Below are positions 6,625 to 12,761 of a stretch of DNA of 13,436 bases, one piece after another (position 1 is the stretch's first letter; every line of letters starts with the position of its first letter). The notes under the pieces are model-generated. The model did no database searches. It was given only the letters and a program-made list of their open reading frames with translations, and was not told the DNA's origin. The translations under genes and the position numbers were made by a program. Source of the DNA: SIG588 sp045597045 (GTDB lineage: Bacteria; Bacillota; Clostridia; Oscillospirales; Acutalibacteraceae); NCBI GenBank assembly GCA_045597045.1, contig JAZODN010000094.1, forward strand, positions 1-13,436, given 5' to 3'.

Positions 6625-6653
6625 ATTATAGCCGCATTTTTGCCGTTTGTCAA
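6625..6653 (-). promoter_or_regulatory. Perfect-consensus SigA promoter of the head cassette
   Basis: On the minus strand TTGACA (6653-6648) is followed by exactly 17 bases and TATAAT (6630-6625). Transcription should start near 6618, leaving a leader of about 13 bases before the ATG at 6605, just enough for the Shine-Dalgarno. The region upstream of the -35 box is rich in A and T runs and may act as an UP element. Confidence 0.9.
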
Positions 6654-6661
6654 GAGGAAAC

Positions 6662-6674
6662 GGAAAATTTTTCC
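6662..6674. promoter_or_regulatory. AT-rich palindrome upstream of the cassette promoter
   Basis: GGAAAATTTTTCC is a perfect 6+6 inverted repeat around one central base, 8 bases upstream of the -35 hexamer. It may be an operator for a dimeric regulator or part of an UP element. The simple composition means chance is also possible. Confidence 0.4.
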
Positions 6675-6743
6675 AAAAAACTTTTGCCAAACGTGAACCA
6701 CACCGCTTTTCGGGCGTTCTTTTCGCATATGTGTTATTAAAAC

Positions 6744-6803
6744 AAAAAAAGGTGCGCAGCCAAAGTCGCGCGTCGAAAAAACGCACAACTTCCTTGCTGC
6801 GAC
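6744..6803 (-). terminator. Strong intrinsic terminator at the end of the NUDIX-to-C_GCAxxG unit
   Basis: On the minus strand a long hairpin has an inner stem of 11 pairs (6792-6782 with 6772-6762) and a 9-base loop. A small internal loop separates this from an outer stem of 6 pairs (6801-6796 with 6760-6755). Seven T follow (6750-6744). Three G-U pairs in the inner stem would be A-C mismatches in the opposite transcript, so it acts on minus-strand transcription. It lies about 80 bases after the C_GCAxxG stop and 91 bases before the cassette -35 box. I see nothing further to annotate in 6675-6743. Confidence 0.85.
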
Positions 6804-6868
6804 ACCGTCTTTTTTCGTCCACTCTCAGAGTTGCTGAGCGCGAGCGACATTTTCAACCGTTTTTTCGA
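6773..6868. repeat. 11-bp inverted repeat spanning the terminator loop
   Basis: TCGAAAAAACG at 6773-6783 is matched by its exact reverse complement at 6858-6868. In the minus-strand transcript the upstream copy could pair with the loop and the loop-side end of the terminator's 5' arm. A shorter match (CGAAAAAA around 6810-6817) is also complementary to the loop. The A-run inflates the match. Confidence 0.4.
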
Positions 6869-6883
6869 GAGAGCGCCACGCCC

Positions 6884-7318
6884 TTATCCCAACGGATGCG
6901 CCTCTAAAAAGGCACCTATCTGTGTAGCGGCACTTTCCACCAAACTGCCGCACAGCGGATTGTGCCCGTTGGCACTTGCCGCATGCGCACGGGATTCCAA
7001 CAACTCGCGACAGATCAGCGACCCATTTTCCTCACGAAACGCCGCCGCCATCGCTTGAATATCTGCATACAACCGCATTTTTTCTTCGTTTGCGGCGGCA
7101 TCGTCATAACCATACAGCACACTCATCACAAATACCGCGCCCGAAAAGGCGCCGCACACCTCGCGCAAACGGCCCATGCCGCCCCCAAAACCCGAAACGG
7201 CGCGCACCGTCACGTCCAACGGCAAACCCATCTCCTCGGCAAACGCACCGGCCACCGCCTGCGCACAGTTATAACCCTTTAAAAACAGATCCCTTGCCTT
7301 TTGACCTTTGATACTCAT
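6884..7318 (-). CDS. C_GCAxxG_C_C family (redox-type) protein
   Basis: The 144-aa product matches the family named for its motif: Cys18 in GYNCAQAV, the Gly-rich GFGGGMGRLREVCGAFSG with Cys55, Cys103 in SLICREL, and Cys123 in NPLCGSL. The four conserved cysteines suggest a redox or metal/cofactor role. Members often sit near oxidoreductases, but the biochemical function is not established. I start at the ATG at 7318, with GGGAG 8 bases upstream; a GTG 9 bases further up (7327) is possible. It is soluble, with no signal peptide. It is the last gene of the five-gene unit, 13 bases after the acetyltransferase, and is followed by a strong terminator. Length is normal and the key residues are intact. 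Confidence 0.9.
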   Translation of the reverse strand: MSIKGQKARDLFLKGYNCAQAVAGAFAEEMGLPLDVTVRAVSGFGGGMGRLREVCGAFSGAVFVMSVLYGYDDAAANEEKMRLYADIQAMAAAFREENGSLICRELLESRAHAASANGHNPLCGSLVESAATQIGAFLEAHPLG

Positions 7319-7331
7319 CGCACACACTCCC

Positions 7332-7787
7332 TTATATCATACGGCTGTAAACGGTATCTCCCGTGCATTCGATCGGAAGTGCTCCCACCGTACGGGCATA
7401 AAACGGCTCTTTTCCATCGCACCAACCAATCACGGCATAGGCATAACCGGCCTCGCGCATAGCCTCCATACAGCGATAGGTCAACGCTGCACCGATCCCT
7501 TGCCCACGGGCGGCAGCCGCCACCCCCACGGGACCAAACATGCCGCGTGCGGTTGCGTCATAACAGGCAAAGCCCAGCACCGTGTGTTCACGCACCGCCA
7601 CAAAACAGGCCGGCGGTGATTGGTGCAGTGCTGCTTCGCATTCATGCACCCAACCGTCCTCGAAATGCGTTTTCACAAACGCCAGCACACGGCCGAAATC
7701 GGGCGGCAGCACCCGTTTAACAGTCACGCCCTCCGCCAAAACCGGTGCTGCAGGCAAGGCGTACACATTCACCAACATATCACTCAT
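7332..7787 (-). CDS. GNAT-family N-acetyltransferase
   Basis: The 151-aa protein has the acetyl-CoA binding signature VAAAARGQGIGAAL (residues 89-102, the Arg-x-x-Gly-x-Gly/Ala loop). A beta-strand with FVAVREHTVLGFACYD comes before it and a helix-strand (CMEAMREAGYAYAVIGW) after. It should transfer an acetyl group from acetyl-CoA to an amine; the substrate cannot be told. The ATG at 7787 overlaps the stop of the ATP-grasp gene (ATGA), with AGGAG 8 bases upstream, so it is coupled to that gene. A second in-frame ATG at 7778 is less likely. The coupling hints that the two enzymes could act on the same product, for example a ligated peptide or amino acid that is then acetylated. That link is inference only. 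Confidence 0.9.
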   Translation of the reverse strand: MSDMLVNVYALPAAPVLAEGVTVKRVLPPDFGRVLAFVKTHFEDGWVHECEAALHQSPPACFVAVREHTVLGFACYDATARGMFGPVGVAAAARGQGIGAALTYRCMEAMREAGYAYAVIGWCDGKEPFYARTVGALPIECTGDTVYSRMI

Positions 7788-8674
7788 GCGGTTGTCTCCT
7801 TCACATAGCGCATCACGGCCCGTGCCACATCCACCCCTGTTGCGGCGGTGATACCGGCCATGTGCGCATTGGAATTGACCTCACACAGCAGCGGCCCGTC
7901 TTCACTGTCCAAAATATCCACACCGCCGAAATGCAGCCCCAGCGCACGGCAAGCCGCCAGCGCCAACCCACATTCCTCGGCTGTCGGGGTATAGGCAGAT
8001 CCCACACCGCCATTTTCAATGTTCGCGCGGAAATCCGTGTCCGAATGGCGACGCATCGCCGCCACCACGTGATCCCCCACCACGTACAGCCGCTTGTCAT
8101 TCCCTGCCGAAGAGGCAATGAACTGCTGTGCCAAAAAGGGCTTGGCCCCCATATCCAATGTCAACGTTTTCAACTCTTCACGGTTGTGTGCCAGATATAC
8201 CTGGCCGCCAAGCGAGCCGAAGCACTCCTTCACCACCATGGGAAATCCCAGCACACGTGCGGCCTCCTGCCAAAAAACGGCACAACCCTGTTCATCGTTT
8301 TGCAAATAGGTCATCGGTGCAGCCAGGGTGTGCGGCATCGGCAAACCGGCCGCCGCCAACACCGCGTGCGTCTTCAGCTTATCGTCACACAGTTCCACCG
8401 CCGCCGCGGTGTTAAACAATCGTGCACCCACCGCCTCCATAGCATGAGCCAACCGCGTATCCTTATCCCAAAAGATCACGGTGTCTCCGTCGGCAAGCGT
8501 CCGGTCGCATCCGGCCACAGTCGTTCCGTTCGTACCGTACCGCGCGATCCACGCCGTATTCGGTTCGGCAATCAACCGCATCCCTTCGGCGGCGGCCGCC
8601 GCCGAAAGCGCCGCTGCCGATTCCGGCAATCCGTTCGGGTTCCAAAACCCGTTATATACCAAATAATAGGCCAC
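7784..8674 (-). CDS. RimK-like ATP-grasp ligase
   Basis: The 296-aa enzyme should join a carboxylate to an amine using ATP through an acylphosphate. ATP-grasp elements are visible in order: CDDKLKTHAVLAAAGLPMP (96-114), Lys149 in PMVVKECFGS, and the Gly-rich loop GSLGG (153-157). After these come QQF (183-185), DKRLYVVGDHVVAAMRR (193-209), and metal ligands Asp253, Glu265 and Asn267 in the segment 251-271. The arrangement is that of RimK/LysX-type ligases, which add glutamate or similar to proteins or small molecules. The substrate cannot be told, and D-Ala-D-Ala ligase is less likely given the short length and the C-terminal segment. The start is a GTG at 8674 with GAGGTG just upstream, 9 bases after the transporter stop. 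Confidence 0.88.
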   Translation of the reverse strand: MAYYLVYNGFWNPNGLPESAAALSAAAAAEGMRLIAEPNTAWIARYGTNGTTVAGCDRTLADGDTVIFWDKDTRLAHAMEAVGARLFNTAAAVELCDDKLKTHAVLAAAGLPMPHTLAAPMTYLQNDEQGCAVFWQEAARVLGFPMVVKECFGSLGGQVYLAHNREELKTLTLDMGAKPFLAQQFIASSAGNDKRLYVVGDHVVAAMRRHSDTDFRANIENGGVGSAYTPTAEECGLALAACRALGLHFGGVDILDSEDGPLLCEVNSNAHMAGITAATGVDVARAVMRYVKETTA

Positions 8675-8683
8675 TCGATCACC

Positions 8684-9850
8684 TCACTCAAACGCATGTT
8701 CCACCGTGGCAACCACCTGCAAGCGTGGGTCGACCACCTGCAAGCGGCGCTCGATCTCCTGCACCGTGTCGGACGGTGTGCGGTGCCCAAACGGCACCAC
8801 CAGATCAAAAATCAAATTGGTGTGCGTTTCGCCAAACACCACACGAAAATCATGCAGTGCGAGGGCTGCATCTACGTCTTCCGCCACCGTTTGCGTCAGC
8901 ACACGCAGCTGTCCCACACGTTCGTCGGCCATGTCCACGGGATCCATATGAATACACACCACCGCGCGAAACCGATCGGCTAAATCGCGTTCAATGCAAT
9001 CGATCAGATCGTGACTTTTCATCATGTCCCCTTCGCAGGGCACCTCCGCATGCAGCGAAAGCACCAGCCGACCGGGGCCGTAATTATGTACCATCAAATC
9101 GTGCACGCCCACAATGCCGTCATACCCCAGCACCGTTTCTTTGATGCCTCGCACCAGCACGGGATCGGGCGCCTGCCCAAGCAGCGGCGACACGGTCTCA
9201 CGCAACACCGAGAAGCCGGACCACAGTACGAACAGCGCCACCAGCAAGCCAACGTATCCGTCGGGCGCCAAGTGAAACACACCACTCACCACGGTGGAGA
9301 TCAACACCACCGCCGTACAGAGGATATCGTTGCGGCTGTCGGTTGCAGCAGCACGCAGCGTCTGCGAATCCACCAGCGCATCCACACGCCGATAAAACCA
9401 AGCCAACCACCACTTAATAAGAATGGACACCGACAAAATAGCGATCGGCAGCCATTGCAGCGGCAGCGCAACGGGCGATAAAATCTTTTCCACCGCGCTT
9501 TTCAGCAATTCCACACCGGCCACCATAATCAGTGCCGCCACAGCCATGGTCGACAAATATTCCATACGCCCGTGCCCAAACGGGTGCTCACGATCGGGCG
9601 GTGCAGCCGAAAGCCGAAATCCCACCAGCGCCACCAGCGAAGAACCGGCGTCCGACAGGTTATTAAATGCATCGGCTACGATAGATACGCTGCCGGCCAG
9701 CGCACCGGCCAACACTTTAATAACGAACAAAAGGACATTGGCACCAAGGCCAACCCATCCCGCGGCCTTACCGTACGCGAAACGGGCGGTCTGTTCATCG
9801 CCCAATGCCCCTTTTTTTATCATTCGATCCAAAAACCGCTTAGTCTGCAC
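8684..9850 (-). CDS. Cation diffusion facilitator, probable Mn2+ exporter
   Basis: The 388-aa membrane protein has the CDF plan: six hydrophobic segments in residues 30-215 and a long cytoplasmic C-terminal domain. The transmembrane metal site is NxxxD in helix 2 (Asn63, Asp67, within ADAFNNLSDAGSS) and DxxxD in helix 5 (Asp171, Asp175, within ATDSRNDIL). This N-D-D-D set is the one described for manganese CDF exporters such as pneumococcal MntE, whereas zinc exporters have His/Asp at these places. The loop motif DREHPFGHGRMEY (86-98) is also typical. It should use the proton gradient to remove Mn2+. I use the GTG at 9850, overlapping the NUDIX gene by 11 bases; the ATG at 9823 is an alternative start. 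Residues past 300 extend beyond the usual length, as in several clostridial homologues. Confidence 0.9.
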   Translation of the reverse strand: MQTKRFLDRMIKKGALGDEQTARFAYGKAAGWVGLGANVLLFVIKVLAGALAGSVSIVADAFNNLSDAGSSLVALVGFRLSAAPPDREHPFGHGRMEYLSTMAVAALIMVAGVELLKSAVEKILSPVALPLQWLPIAILSVSILIKWWLAWFYRRVDALVDSQTLRAAATDSRNDILCTAVVLISTVVSGVFHLAPDGYVGLLVALFVLWSGFSVLRETVSPLLGQAPDPVLVRGIKETVLGYDGIVGVHDLMVHNYGPGRLVLSLHAEVPCEGDMMKSHDLIDCIERDLADRFRAVVCIHMDPVDMADERVGQLRVLTQTVAEDVDAALALHDFRVVFGETHTNLIFDLVVPFGHRTPSDTVQEIERRLQVVDPRLQVVATVEHAFE

Positions 9851-10361
9851 GCGGTTCCCCTTCCTCTCCGTAAATATGACGGTGCAGCCATGCGAAATAC
9901 TGGCGACCGTAGTTATGATAACGGCGTTGCCGCACCATTTCCATCAGTTCATCCCACGTCACCCACATGGCACGGGCAACCTCTTCCTTTTGCAACCGTA
10001 AGGAATCCTCCGCCACGTCGGCACGCAGCAACCACATATCGCAAAGCGAGTTGCGGCGGCGCAATCGTCCGAGATACTCCAGCTCATTGGGATAGGTCAA
10101 GATCCCCAGTTCCTCCGCCAACTCACGGCGTGCGGCATCCGACGAAATCTCACCCGAAACGGCCGAACCGCCGGTAGCCGCCCAAATACCGGGCATCAAA
10201 CGCAAAGTAGGGGAACGCTTTTGAATGAGCAGACGACCGCGGCTATCCACAATCCAGATATGCACCACCAAGTGGTATTGCCCTGCCTGCAGGCGTTCAC
10301 CGCGCACAATGGTGCGGCCGGTCGCATTGCCTTGCGCATCCAGCAAATCCCATTTTTCCAT
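9840..10361 (-). CDS. NUDIX hydrolase (IPP-isomerase-like subgroup)
   Basis: The 173-aa enzyme carries a complete NUDIX box at residues 65-87 (GSAVSGE, then seven residues, then REL-AEELGI), including Glu83 and Glu84 for metal. The opening WDLLDAQGNATGRT and the segment GQYHLVVHIWI belong to the subgroup annotated as isopentenyl-diphosphate isomerase-like NUDIX proteins, which mostly have unknown substrates; a true isomerase is unlikely on this evidence. It probably cleaves a nucleoside-diphosphate-linked compound. The start is the ATG at 10361 with GGAGGTG 5-7 bases upstream. It is the first gene of the five-gene unit and has a plausible promoter 37 bases upstream. The C-terminal 20 residues are charged and overlap the transporter start. 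Confidence 0.92.
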   Translation of the reverse strand: MEKWDLLDAQGNATGRTIVRGERLQAGQYHLVVHIWIVDSRGRLLIQKRSPTLRLMPGIWAATGGSAVSGEISSDAARRELAEELGILTYPNELEYLGRLRRRNSLCDMWLLRADVAEDSLRLQKEEVARAMWVTWDELMEMVRQRRYHNYGRQYFAWLHRHIYGEEGEPRAD

Positions 10362-10397
10362 CTGCTCACCTCCCCGTACCGTATTGCTATCTTATAT

Positions 10398-10426
10398 ATA
10401 TTAGCACGAAAAAATGCCGTTGTCTA
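10398..10426 (-). promoter_or_regulatory. Promoter of the NUDIX-led operon
   Basis: Minus-strand TAGACA (10426-10421) and TAATAT (10403-10398) are separated by 17 bases and match SigA boxes at 5 and 4 of 6 positions. Transcription would start near 10391, giving a 30-base leader. No terminator is visible after the ABC-F gene, so read-through from upstream is also possible. Confidence 0.65.
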
Positions 10427-10440
10427 CCACTTTTCACATT

Positions 10441-12342
10441 TTATTCGTCTTCCAACGCCAGTTGAAGCGTTTCCCATTCCTCCATCAGTTCTTCCACGCG
10501 GCGTAAGGTATCCTCCCATTGGGCGGTCACCTCGGCCAACCGCGCATAGTCGGTTGCCACCGCAGGGGCATTCATCTCCTCCTGTAATGCAGCCGCCGCC
10601 GCTTCCGCCTCGGCAATCGCCGCCTCACAGCGTGTCAACTGTGCCTGCTGCTTACGCCGCGCAGCCGCCGCTTCCTTGCGCTGTTTATAGGCGTTCTCCT
10701 TCGGTGAAGCCACGGCCGCAGCCGCCGCTTTTCGCTCGGTCTGTTTTTCAAGGAAGAAGGAATAATTCCCCATATACGATTCGCACCCATCTGCGGTCAA
10801 ACGCACCACACGGGTCGCCAAGCGGTCAATAAAATAGCGGTCATGCGAAACGATCAGCACCGTGCCGTCATAACCTGCCAGTGCTTCCTCCAACGCTTCG
10901 CAGGAGGTAATATCCAAATGGTTGGTCGGCTCGTCAAGCAGCAAAAAATTATCGCGTGCCAACATCAGTTTCAGCAGCAAAATGCGTGCGCGCTCACCAC
11001 CCGAAAGCTTTCCCACTTGTGCAAAGACGTCTTCTCCACGGAACAGAAAAGCGGCAAGTGCATTGCGCACCTCTGTCTGTGAAAGACGCGGATAACTGTC
11101 CCAAATCTCATCGATCACCATCTTTTGATCGTCCAGGCCGGCTTGCGTTTGGTCGTAATACCCCACGCGCACCTTTGCCCCCATCTGTGCATAGCCGCTG
11201 CGCGGTGTGAGGCGATCAGCCAAAATTTTCAGCAAGGTAGTTTTTCCGCATCCGTTCGGGCCGATTAAAAACACACGCTCACCGCGACGAATGTGCAACT
11301 CGGCATTGTGAAACAGCGTCTTGCCGCCAAACCCCATCGAAATATCGTCGGCGTTCAGCACTTCGTTACCGCTGACCTGCTCTGCCGTAAAATCAAAACG
11401 GATGCTGTCGCGCTCACTTTCGGGAATCGTCAACTCCGCACGCAATCGCTCCAGCCGCTTTTCACGGCTCTCGGCCGCACGAATACTCTTTTCGCGGTTC
11501 CAGCTTTTCAAAAGAGTAATGTTATCCTCCAACTTGCGGATGGCGCGCATTTGGGTTTTGTAATGATGTGCTTCCACCTCTTTTTCCTTGGCACGGGCAG
11601 CGCGGTGGGCAGAATAGTTGCCGTTTGTGGTATACAATCGCCCGTTGGCAATCTCCATCGGGCGCGTGGTGATACGATCGAGCAAATAGCGGTCGTGCGA
11701 GATCACCACCACCGTGCCCGTGTATCCGCGCAAAAACTCCTCCAACCACTCCACTGCCGCAATATCCAAATGGTTGGTCGGTTCATCAAGCAACAACACG
11801 TTCACATCCGAAAGCAGCAAACGTCCCATGGCCGCTTTGGATTTTTGGCCGCCCGAAAGGGAGGAAACCGGCTGTGAAAACGCCGTTTCAGGGAATCCCA
11901 AACCAAGCAGAGTGGAACGCACACGGCTTTTGTAATAATTGCCGCCCAAACGATCAAATTCCTCTTGCAAAAAATGCTGCCGTTCGATCAGTTGTATATC
12001 GCCGGCACCGGCGCCTTCCAGCCGCAACGTCACGGCAGCCAGTTCGCGCTCCACCGCCATCACGGGAGCAAACACCGCTTCCACTTCATCCCACAAAGTG
12101 TGCTCTTCACCCGAACAGGCATGCTGTTCCAAATACCCAATACGGGCATTTTTAGCAAACACCACATCCCCTTCGTCTATACCGTATTCTCCCGTGAGCA
12201 TGCGAAACAAGGTGGTCTTGCCACAGCCGTTTTCGCCGACCAAGCCCACCTTGTCATGTTCGTTTATCTCAAAACTCAGTTCGGAAAACAACACCCGTTC
12301 TCCAAACTGTTTGCCCAATCGGTGGGCAGACAGCATAGCCAT
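10441..12342 (-). CDS. ABC-F ATPase (ribosome-associated translation factor type)
   Basis: The 633-aa soluble protein has two ABC cassettes without membrane segments. Cassette 1 has Walker A GENGCGKT (36-43), signature LSGGQ (162-166) and Walker B LLLDEPTNHLD (183-193). Cassette 2 has GPNGCGKT (361-368), LSGGE (446-450) and LLLDEPTNHLD (467-477). The linker at about 245-325 is the charged helical arm that reaches the ribosomal P-site in ABC-F proteins. The C-terminal 90 residues are an Ala/Glu/Arg coiled coil, as in Uup/YdiF-like members. A translation-quality role is more likely than antibiotic resistance, though the latter cannot be excluded. The ATG at 12342 lies 2 bases after the Rrf2 stop with GGAAG upstream, so it is coupled to it. 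Confidence 0.95.
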   Translation of the reverse strand: MAMLSAHRLGKQFGERVLFSELSFEINEHDKVGLVGENGCGKTTLFRMLTGEYGIDEGDVVFAKNARIGYLEQHACSGEEHTLWDEVEAVFAPVMAVERELAAVTLRLEGAGAGDIQLIERQHFLQEEFDRLGGNYYKSRVRSTLLGLGFPETAFSQPVSSLSGGQKSKAAMGRLLLSDVNVLLLDEPTNHLDIAAVEWLEEFLRGYTGTVVVISHDRYLLDRITTRPMEIANGRLYTTNGNYSAHRAARAKEKEVEAHHYKTQMRAIRKLEDNITLLKSWNREKSIRAAESREKRLERLRAELTIPESERDSIRFDFTAEQVSGNEVLNADDISMGFGGKTLFHNAELHIRRGERVFLIGPNGCGKTTLLKILADRLTPRSGYAQMGAKVRVGYYDQTQAGLDDQKMVIDEIWDSYPRLSQTEVRNALAAFLFRGEDVFAQVGKLSGGERARILLLKLMLARDNFLLLDEPTNHLDITSCEALEEALAGYDGTVLIVSHDRYFIDRLATRVVRLTADGCESYMGNYSFFLEKQTERKAAAAAVASPKENAYKQRKEAAAARRKQQAQLTRCEAAIAEAEAAAAALQEEMNAPAVATDYARLAEVTAQWEDTLRRVEELMEEWETLQLALEDE

Positions 12343-12344
12343 AG

Positions 12345-12746
12345 TTACACGCTTCCTATCCGATCAAAGGTGATGGTATCGAGTTTTTCCACCACCGTGC
12401 GGGTCACTTCATCAAACACCGAATAAAACGGGCAAACGCCGGCCTCGGTGTGAGTGCAGGTATATTCACCGCTGCCGCAGCGACTGAAACGGTACGGTCC
12501 TTCCACCGCCTCGATCACCTGCCGCAGCGTGATTTCTTTGGCAGGGCGCGCCAGTTCATAGCCGCCGTGTGCACCTTTGAACGAAAGCACCACACCGGCC
12601 GTCACCAACTTGCCCATGATCTTCAGTGCAAATCGCAGCGACACACCGGTTGCCTCTGCCACCGTGCGTCCGTCACAGCGCGCGGCGGTATGCACCATGT
12701 AGTGCACGATACGCACGGCATAATCCGATTCCAAATTGATATGCAT
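12345..12746 (-). CDS. Rrf2-family transcriptional regulator with probable Fe-S ligands
   Basis: The 133-aa protein has the Rrf2 winged-helix pattern: an N-terminal LESDYAVRIVHYM helix, the recognition region VAEATGVSLRFALKIMGKLV (29-48), and the wing GAHGGYELARP (58-68). Three cysteines, Cys90, Cys97 and Cys105 (CX6CX7C), stand where IscR/NsrR-type members hold an iron-sulfur cluster, so the protein could sense iron, oxygen or NO. The spacing differs slightly from E. coli IscR. Cys24 is a fourth, less conserved one. It lies 15 bases after the sigma factor gene and 2 bases before the ABC-F gene, so it is probably co-transcribed with both. No isc or suf gene is in the window. Confidence 0.93.
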   Translation of the reverse strand: MHINLESDYAVRIVHYMVHTAARCDGRTVAEATGVSLRFALKIMGKLVTAGVVLSFKGAHGGYELARPAKEITLRQVIEAVEGPYRFSRCGSGEYTCTHTEAGVCPFYSVFDEVTRTVVEKLDTITFDRIGSV

Positions 12747-12761
12747 TTTGCCGCCCCACTC

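Larger units (their letters stand above)
240..6653 (-). mobile_element. Orphan phage head/packaging cassette (procapsid module without tail, integrase or lysis genes)
   Basis: Nine co-oriented minus-strand genes form one unit: an 86-aa protein, terminase small subunit, a 56-aa protein, terminase large subunit, a 78-aa membrane protein, portal, scaffold-like protein, major capsid protein and a gp4-like head-completion protein. Gene order matches the late head module of tailed phages, and the P22-like portal and gp4-like protein point to a short-tailed (podovirus-type) ancestor. All frames are open, starts have Shine-Dalgarno sequences or stop-start overlaps, and I see no frameshift. The unit is bounded by a host terminator on the right (6744-6803) and a convergent surface-protein gene on the left. 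I found no direct repeats resembling att sites at the edges. It could be a prophage remnant, a capsid-forming satellite part, or a domesticated system. Confidence 0.85.

Noticed and set aside
6571..6822. Minus-strand reading frame (83 aa) across the intergenic region
   Set aside because: It would run through the terminator and the consensus promoter and overlap the 86-aa gene out of frame. It has no ribosome-binding site.
6824..6838. Small hairpin CTCAG-5-CTGAG between the C_GCAxxG gene and the terminator
   Set aside because: Five pairs, no T-run and no clear role, so not reported as a feature.
202..6883. Possible att direct repeats at the cassette ends
   Set aside because: Only short A/T runs match between the two edges, so nothing above chance.
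7745..8983. Plus-strand reading frame (412 aa) opposite the ATP-grasp and CDF genes
   Set aside because: Same kind of His/Arg/Gln-rich shadow, with no ribosome-binding site, across several clear minus-strand genes.
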